Positions 57,646 through 64,000 of a stretch of 64,000 bases of DNA are shown here, piece by piece. The position numbers and the translations under genes are program-made. A model generated the notes under the pieces. It was not told the DNA's origin. It did no database searches and saw only the letters and a program-made list of their open reading frames with translations. This DNA is from Oopsacas minuta (taxonomy: Eukaryota > Porifera > Hexactinellida > Lyssacinosida > Leucopsacidae). The stretch covers positions 816,556 to 880,555 of the forward strand of contig JAKMXF010000299.1 in NCBI GenBank assembly GCA_024704765.1, given 5' to 3'. The stretch's first letter is position 1, and each line of letters starts with the position of its first letter.

Positions 57646-58328
57646 CTCTTCTCCAAGCCACTAGAAACAGATACTAAAGCTGAGACAATTTTATGGTGGT
57701 AAAGCAATTTTGTGAAGAGAAGAACATACCAATGGGAAATATTATTGCGTGTGCTACTGATGGAGCACCTTCAATGATTGGACGTCATCGTGGTTCATAG
57801 CTCATCTGGAACGAGCTGTGCCGAAGTTTTCCTATTCATTGTGTCATACATCGTCAAGATTTGATCGCCAAGCACCTAACACCTAATCTTCACCAGTCTT
57901 TGCAAATCATGATTACTGCTACTAACAAAATCAAAATAACTCACTGAATGATCGCATCTTTCAGCAACTTTATGAAAACAATGATGAAGATTACAAACGC
58001 CTCCTTCTCCATACTGAAGTTAGGTGGCTTTCTAAAGGTAATTATTTGAAACGATTCCATCAACTGTTTGATTCTATAGTCGAGTTCCTAGAAGAATACG
58101 ATTCAACTCTTGGCAGAAAAGATTAAAATGATAAGGACTGATGTGGCTTACTTAGCTGACATATTCGAGAAACTGAATATAGTGAATAAGCAGCTACAAG
58201 GGAATAATACTACTCTTATTCAAGCGAAGGGCGTTGTTCTATCATTCTTAAGTAAACTAACCTTGTTCCGACAGAATATTGCGCGTCGTGAATTTGGGCA
58301 GTTACCTTGTTTAAGTGAACACACATAG
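57646..58328 (+). pseudogene. hAT transposase, 3' part after the insertion
   Basis: It starts with the duplicated CTCTT and reads LFSKPLETDTKAETIL, the expected continuation of EEM. Next come IIACATDGAPSMIGRHRG (second catalytic Asp), FPIHCVIHRQDLIAKHL (CxxH motif), LLLHTEVRWLSKGNYLKRF and EKIKMIRTDVAYLADIF. The frame is broken by small shifts near 57700 and 57940 and by a TAG after RHRG. The final dimerisation region is missing. The gene therefore also decayed by point mutation, independently of the insertion. Confidence 0.9.
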
Positions 58329-58330
58329 GA

Positions 58331-58574
58331 AGTTGACAATTAGTGGTGAAAGGGCAAAGCCATAGCGCAAATAATCGACGGAATATTGTCGACATTCTTT
58401 TTGTCAGAAGTAGCCATTTAGTTATTTTGCAATATGATATAGTTGGTGATTTATTAAATTTGAGATATACAGAAATTTCTAATATTCCTCCAATCCTATA
58501 TATACTAATTCGAATAGTATCAACATCGTGTGGAGTTTTATTTGATTTTTATGACACTAATGATGCATTTATCA
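58331..58574. other. Short gene-free stretch
   Basis: No motif or element end was recognised between the truncated hAT and the palindromic MITE. Confidence 0.4.
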
Positions 58575-58576
58575 TA

Positions 58577-59475
58577 CAGTTAAGGGACAAAAGTATTCGA
58601 CCACACAAATATATTGTCATAAATTGTATACTCTTTCCCGCTCCTATACACTGTATAGTCTATATTCGTAGCTGCAATCTAGTAATTTGCATAGAATAAC
58701 ATGTCTTCAAGAATTTCAAAAAAATATTTTCGATTTACACTTTTTGAAGGTGTTAATTATTAATAATTATTAGATAATTATTGATAATCAAAATATGTGG
58801 TAATTCAAAGCCTATTAAGAATCTATAATTTCTGACTTGATATTTGAATTCTACTTAGGCGATTTACCCCAGATTAAAATTTCCAATGGGATTGAACAAT
58901 TTTTACCAAAGTTATAGAAGAATTTCAATTTGTGCCACTTGTTGCAAAAAGTGACACTGGTGGCTGGAAAAAGCGCCACTACAGGAAATCAACTAGGGTT
59001 AGGAGGAATAAGTCATAGTAATATTTTCGGATTATATGACTATGCTAACCCTTCAATTACAAAATAACCTCTCGCTAACGGCCACTTGTGCCCCTTGGGC
59101 AAAAGGTGGCACAAATGACACAAATTGAAATTCATCTATAACTCTGGCAAAAATTGTTCAATCCCATTGAAAATTAATCTGGGGTAACTCGCCTAAGTAG
59201 AATTCAAATATCAAGTCAGAAATTATAGATTCTTAATAGGCTTTGAATTACCACATATTTTGATTGTCAATAATTATCTAATAATTATTAATAATTAACA
59301 CCTTCAAAAAGTGTAAATCGAAAATATTTTTTTGAAATTCTTGAAAAACATGTTATTCTATGCAAATTACTAGATTGCAGCTACGAATATAGACTATACA
59401 GTGTATAGGAGCGGGAAAGAGTATACAATTTATGGCAATATATTTGTGTGGTCGAATACTTTTGTCCCTTAACTG
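58577..59475. mobile_element. Palindromic Tc1-type MITE, 899 bp, nearly perfect arms
   Basis: It starts cagttaagggacaaaagtat and ends with the same string reversed, flanked by TA at 58575-58576 and 59476-59477. Arms of over 400 bp are reverse complements. In the outer 120 bp I count a single difference; similarity falls towards the centre near 59020. It is non-coding. The string gacaaaagtatt is also in the ends of the MITE at 32879. Confidence 0.95.
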
Positions 59476-59477
59476 TA

Positions 59478-60740
59478 TGAATCCTGTTGAATTTCATCGT
59501 GCTAGGTACTTATTATTGTTATTTATTTATAAGAGATCACGGAATTTTGAATTCAAACAAGTGCCTTAGTAATTGACTGATTAGACTATCGAAAAACTGG
59601 ATAGTTGATTCATGATACTACTATAATATGTAACCCTTTCTTGATCAAATTAATTTTTCGTCCAAAATTATACAATATTTATGATTTCAAATACTCTCGT
59701 TTCGCCCCTGTGTGAGAACCCCTGATCTATACTATTAAAACGAAAATAATCTCTTTCTCTCTCTCTCTCTATATATATACATATGTGTATGTGTGCATAT
59801 ATATGTTTGTATATCTGGAATTGATTGAAGAAACTGGAATACCCACCACAGCTGATTTTGGCAAACAGGGGTTTTTGGGCCAGACTCGGGCAATTATGAG
59901 TCTTGGACGAATATCCACAGCTATGACCAAATTATGACACCATTGTCACCTTATAGATTTTCGAAAATTCACATTATTTATAACTGCTCACCCAATATAC
60001 TTAATAGTAGTTTGAAATTTGAATCACGGATGCCCCTCAAATACGCCACACCTATTGATCTCATCAGGATAAATTTGGGAGCGGCGAAACAAGTACAAAC
60101 GTCTGTTATTTGTCGTGGTGTGATCCTATCTACAAACATAAATGACCAGATTTAGTACGAATAGCGATCATCTCAGTCTCTATCCTAATGTCGCCTGCCT
60201 GGCAGGAACGTGAAATGCCAGCACTATTGAGTATAAATAACAAGTTGCGGAACAGACAGAAATAACAACAATTAACGTTCTTCTAACCGTTTCGCTTAAT
60301 GGTCCTTCAGTATTGACTAACCAACATGCAATTTGTATTGCTGACAAAAGGTTGGTTGGAAGAGATAACGGGATTTGACCAATTTACATTTGATGTAGTC
60401 TGCAATCAAGAAACCCCTATATTTAAACGACGAAGAAGAAAATGAGGATATTTCTTTAAAGAATTTAATATTAAAGTCTTAGAAATTGACCGAATTAGGT
60501 TATATTTTCCTCTAATTCTAATTTTGATGTATTCTGTAAGGCGAATATTTGATTATGCATACGATCATATACATGACAGAATTTGATAATGTTATCCTAC
60601 ATTGTCCTGACTAAATCTTTTAAAATATTTCCAATTAGATAATTAGCTAATTTAATACTCAAATGCTAATTGCACAAATTCATTCAGAGGGAATCATTCT
60701 TATGATATATCTGAAATCCACAGGTCTGTATTTACCAAGC
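59478..60740. other. Gene-free stretch with microsatellite and a repeat B fragment
   Basis: A short CT run followed by TA/TG repeats lies at 59752-59813. Around 59890-60060 are family B strings (agattttcgaaaattcacatt, ctgctcacccaatata, tttgaaatttgaatcac). The frame at 59934-60155 lies in this repeat. Confidence 0.5.
59752..59813 (+). repeat. CT and TA/TG microsatellite
   Basis: The run ctctttctctctctctctct passes into tatatatacatatgtgtatg. It is a simple sequence repeat. Confidence 0.85.
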
Positions 60741-60742
60741 TA

Positions 60743-62087
60743 CAGTATGTCCATTAATTATTAGAACACATCATTATTTCTATTTAAACCACTGCTATAG
60801 TTCTATTTGATAAGTAGCAGTGACTGTAATAATTATAGAAAGTTAATTAGTATCTATTTGAAGATAAATCTGAGTAAACACAATGGGAATATATTTTTTG
60901 CTAATGAGAATGACGTCACAATTTAGTACCTCTCATCATAAATTAGAAAATTCTCTTACCTTTTAGCTGAATAATTTAGCATTTAGCGTTGATATGGCTC
61001 AAGAGGTGATGAGAGAAAGATCAAAACTCTATTGATTGGTGATAAACATACACCTACTGAAATCTCACGCATTTTCGATGTTGATCGAGGGACATTTTTA
61101 CAGGGTAAAAAAGGGCTCCAAACAATAATGACCCTTAAACACAAAAGAGGCGGTGGTAGACCAAATTTATTCGGCAATTCAATAAAATATACAGCTACTC
61201 AGTTCGTCAAATCGGATCCAGAGACTAGTGTACGTGAACTTACAACTAGGATAGCTAAAACAAAGAAACAGACTGTCAGTAAAAGTACAGTCCATCTTAC
61301 TCTTCAGAAACTGAAATACTCTAAGCCATTTCCTGTCCAGATTCCATTGCTATCTGAAAAAGATCGTCTCTTCAGAATTGAATGGGCACCGAAAAACTAA
61401 TTTAAATTGTGGTGCAGAGGTGTGTTTGCAGATGAAGCCTTTTTCTAGCTTAATCGTGGGAAGGTTCGAATGTGGACAAAATCTGGAAAAAACGATCACA
61501 AAAAATTACCAAACACTCACCGAAATTACACATATCGGCTGCATTTTCGTCTTTCGGTACCTACCCATTGTACATATTTCGTCAGAATTTGGATGCACAA
61601 TTATTTGTAAGATCCTTGAATGGCATCTTCTTTCACAGGCTGAGGCTTTACATGGAAATAGATGGTTTCTCGTCCAGGATAATGATCCAAAGCATCGTTC
61701 AAAATTAGCACAACAATGGATCTCAGAAAAAATGCTAAATAATGGCTTTCAATGCCCCAGTCAATCACCAGACCCTAATCCGATAGAAAATCTATTCGGC
61801 TAGTTGAAAAATCAAGTTGCAAATAACATGCCAAATCACTAGCTGAGCTTGAAAAGTGTATCCAAGCAATTTGGGATTCTCTCACACCGGATTTTTTGGA
61901 ACCCTATTGGAAGTCTATGACGCGTAGATGTCAGATGGTCGTAGAAAACAATGGAAATAAGATCAAATATTAATCTTTAGCGTATTCTCAACAAGTAGAC
62001 AAAAAACTAGATCATATACTTTCATATTTATTGTTTCTGGGTTACACTAAGAATTCCCTAGTGTTGCAATAATTATTCGACATACTG
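60743..62087 (+). mobile_element. Tc1-like element
   Basis: The ends cagtatgtccattaattatt and, reversed, cagtatgtcgaataattatt are flanked by TA at 60741-60742 and 62088-62089. At 1345 bp it is full length. Confidence 0.9.
60994..61973 (+). pseudogene. Tc1 transposase (DDE), frameshifted
   Basis: It starts MAQEVMRERS, then shifts frame into LLIGDKHTPTEISRIFDVDR, a helix-turn-helix. Next come RGGGRPNLFG, the hinge, and ELTTRIAKTKKQTVSKSTV, the second helix-turn-helix. GVFADEASF marks the first Asp, FLVQDNDPKHRSKLAQQW the second, and QSPDPNPIENLFG the Glu. The C terminus is RRCQMVVENNGNKIKY with a stop. There are at least four frame breaks, so it is inactive. It differs from the Tc1 at 39503 in both ends and protein. 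Confidence 0.92.
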
Positions 62088-62406
62088 TATGTATATTTAG
62101 TATTGTTTAAAGCAAATCTTATTGATTTACATTTTAATAGTTGTACCACAAGTGTCAGATGCGGCACATCTCTGGATAATTGGCACCAGAATAAGAAAGA
62201 GTATGAAAATCCATTGAAATTATCTAAACTGACTTAAAAATATTTGCATAGTTGGAAGTACAGTCCATTTTTGGATCATTCATCACATGCGAAGTGGAGC
62301 AGACAATATATAGGTTCCACTACTGCCACTTGTGGCACAAATAGTAAAGTGATAGTTAGCAAAATTAGTTGCTTATCACTATATTAAATATTCATACAGG
62401 GTAATA

Positions 62407-63717
62407 CAGGGTGTCTAATAAGTTCTGTTATACATTTTCGCGCCTTAGACAGTAGCTATTAATATACTTATGAAGTAATCTTCTAGAATTTCTTGTAGCA
62501 TTTTTGGCGCTCTTTCAAATTATACCAGTATATATCATTCAAGTTGATGATTTCCCAGAAAATCATGTTAGAAGAAATTCGTTCAAAAATTGTCACTTTT
62601 CACGAATCTGGATTTAGCAATAGTGAAATTCTAAAAAGGCTAAAAAATGATAAAGTGAATCCCATGTTGATCTATCGCACAATAAAACGATATATAGAGA
62701 CTGGGAGCGTGTCTAACAGGAAACGAATTGGTCGTCCAAGATCCGCCCGCACACCAGCCCTGAAGAATAGTGTTAGATGTCGAATCCTGAGAAATCCCCG
62801 GCGTTCAATGCGAAAAATGTCTCGTGAATTCTGTGTCAATCACGAAACGATGCGGAAATTGGTTGTAGAGGACCTGGGAATGAAGTCCTATAAGCGGAAA
62901 AACGTACACCATCTTAACGACTCCATACGTCGTAAGCGACTCGAAAGATGCATACAACTAAAAGCCTGATTCGCTCCTGGGACTGAAGATCAGATTTTCT
63001 TCTCAGATGAGAAGCTGTTCACGGTTGAGGAGGCAAGCAATCGTCAAAACGACCGTATACTTGCTTCTCGAAGTCAGGATATCCCAGATAGCATCAAGTA
63101 CATTGATAGAGTCTAGAAGCCTCTTTCTCTGATGGTATGGGCGGGTGTGTCGGCAGACTCACGGACAAACCTGATTTTTGTCCCCCAAGGAGTGAAAATA
63201 AACTCCCAGACGTACAGAGAGCTGGTCTTGGAGCCTGATATTGCGTCTGCTGGTGAGAAGCTCTTCCAAAACCATCCTTAGACTTACCAACAAGACTCTG
63301 CGCCTGCACATGCTTCAAAAGTATCCCAGAGTTGGTTCCGAGAGCAAAATATCGATTTCATAAGTAAGGATGAATGGCCACCATCAAGCCCAGATTTAAA
63401 CCTACTCGACTATTCTGTTTGAGCAAACTTGGAGAGCAGGGCCTGTGCGAAATCTCACAAGAGTTTGGAGTCCCTCAAAGTTAGTTTGTTGAGTGAATGG
63501 CAGAAAATCCCACAGGAGGAGCTGCGAAAAGCTGTCCATCAGTTTTGGGGCAGACTAACTTCCGTAATTCATAAAAAGAGAGGCTATATTGAATGATATT
63601 TGTAATTTGTAATTAGGAACATAAGTCCTAAGAAAATAGAAAGTTTCATGGCTTTACAATGGATAAATTTGAAATTATTGGGGAATTGATATATAACAGA
63701 ACTTATTAGACACCCTG
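62407..63717 (+). mobile_element. DD37D (maT-type) element, copy 2, full length
   Basis: The ends cagggtgtctaataagttct are inverted and flanked by TA at 62405-62406 and 63718-63719. The length is 1311 bp. Its sequence is nearly the same as the reverse of 16111-17298, which implies a recent common source. Confidence 0.95.
62544..63596 (+). pseudogene. DD37D transposase, full length with four stops
   Basis: The 351-codon frame has no frameshift but has stops at codons 142 (TGA, 62967, a CGA-to-TGA change not in copy 1), 191 (TAG, 63114), 246 (TAG, 63279) and 293 (TGA, 63420). Landmarks are two helix-turn-helix halves, FFSDEKLFTVEEA (first Asp), MVWAGVSADSRTNL, QQDSAPAHASK (second Asp) and SSPDLNPLDYSV (third Asp). 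By count 37 residues lie between the second and third Asp, the DD37D (maT) arrangement. The codon 191 and 246 stops are also in copy 1, so both came from an already defective source. Confidence 0.95.
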
Positions 63718-63719
63718 TA

Positions 63720-64000
63720 CAGACCCTTAGAATTCATATATGCTATCAGAATGGTTCGTTCTTATTGAATTTATGCAATTAGCACTTGAATAATTAATTA
63801 GTTCATTATCTAATTAAGGAGCAAAGTGTGTCAAGAAATATGTAAGGCAAAGATTTCCAGGATATTGTCAGTGAATGTTTAATATCACAACCAAATAACT
63901 CTTTCACCTATATGATCATCTGCATATTCAAATATCAGCAGTAGAGCCAGGATACACAATTATGTAAACAATGGTGTTCCAGTACTTTTGTTCGGTTAGT
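63720..64000. other. Gene-free end of window
   Basis: No feature was recognised in this short AT-rich end. Confidence 0.4.

Larger units (their letters stand above)
53406..58330 (+). mobile_element. hAT (ZBED5/SCAND3-like), host of the RAG1-like insertion
   Basis: The left terminus cagtggttcccaacggggtg lies at 53406. The transposase gene starts at 53730 and is split by the 3290-bp RAG1-like element. Coding homology ends at about 58328. The C-terminal dimerisation part and right terminus were not found, so the hAT is truncated. Confidence 0.75.

Noticed and set aside
63094-63318. Minus-strand frame in the DD37D element, with a counterpart at 16386-16610
   Set aside because: It is the antisense shadow of the transposase gene and repeats because the element repeats.
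1-64000. CRISPR array, operon or bacterial signals
   Set aside because: No regularly spaced direct repeats with unique spacers, no operon-like gene packing, and clear spliceosomal introns.

Overview
This is an AT-rich nuclear segment from an animal. It has spliced genes with long introns and a dense, nested set of DNA transposons. Several Tc1/mariner families occur, including DD37D (maT-type) elements with third-residue Asp, together with many hAT elements. This suggests an invertebrate, possibly an arthropod such as a copepod. That is inference from the transposon content, and the species cannot be fixed from the sequence.

The most notable content is a RAG1/Transib-type transposon system. 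At 54356-57645 lies an apparently intact 3.29-kb element. Its ends are the consensus V(D)J heptamer CACAGTG in inverted orientation, it is flanked by a 5-bp target duplication (CTCTT), and it sits inside a hAT transposase gene that reads through once the insert is removed. It encodes a 726-residue RAG1-like transposase split by one 64-bp GC-AG intron, with all three catalytic acidic residues and a C-terminal CCHC zinc motif. There is no RAG2-like reading frame between the ends. A second, decayed RAG1-like family lies at the left edge on the minus strand (54-2838). It has no intron at the same site and has a CACAGTGTGGCAA end. A 933-bp non-autonomous element (48610-49542) has matching ends and a 5-bp duplication (TATAA), and a second copy lies near 29.4-30.17 kb.

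Layout: 0-2.8 kb RAG1-like relic cut by a Tc1/maT end; 3.75 kb pogo-like MITE; 4.3-6.8 kb broken hAT; 8.8-11.15 kb element with inverted repeated ends and an internally deleted hAT inserted in it; 12.85-13.8 kb fold-back repeat; 13.8-15.1 and 16.1-17.3 kb DD37D elements; 17.6-18.2 kb host exon; 20-24.7 kb dispersed repeats, one split by a mariner; 26.6-27.7 kb fold-back repeat; 32.9 and 34.6 kb MITEs; 36-38 kb hAT relic; 39.5-40.85 kb Tc1; 40.94-41.26 kb terminal host exon with IPGYTGH; 41.7-45.9 kb hAT derivatives and fold-backs; 50.6-58.3 kb hAT, mariner, hAT and RAG1-like nest; 58.6-59.5 kb near-perfect palindromic MITE; 60.7-62.1 kb Tc1; 62.4-63.7 kb second copy of the 16.1-kb DD37D element.

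The only host coding signal is on the plus strand: exons at 17619-18228 and 40940-41260, with a possible one near 21.3 kb. They share a PGY/PGF/GW motif style and could belong to one gene whose introns filled with transposons. No rRNA, tRNA or CRISPR was seen. Apart from the RAG1-like transposase, every transposase gene here is broken.
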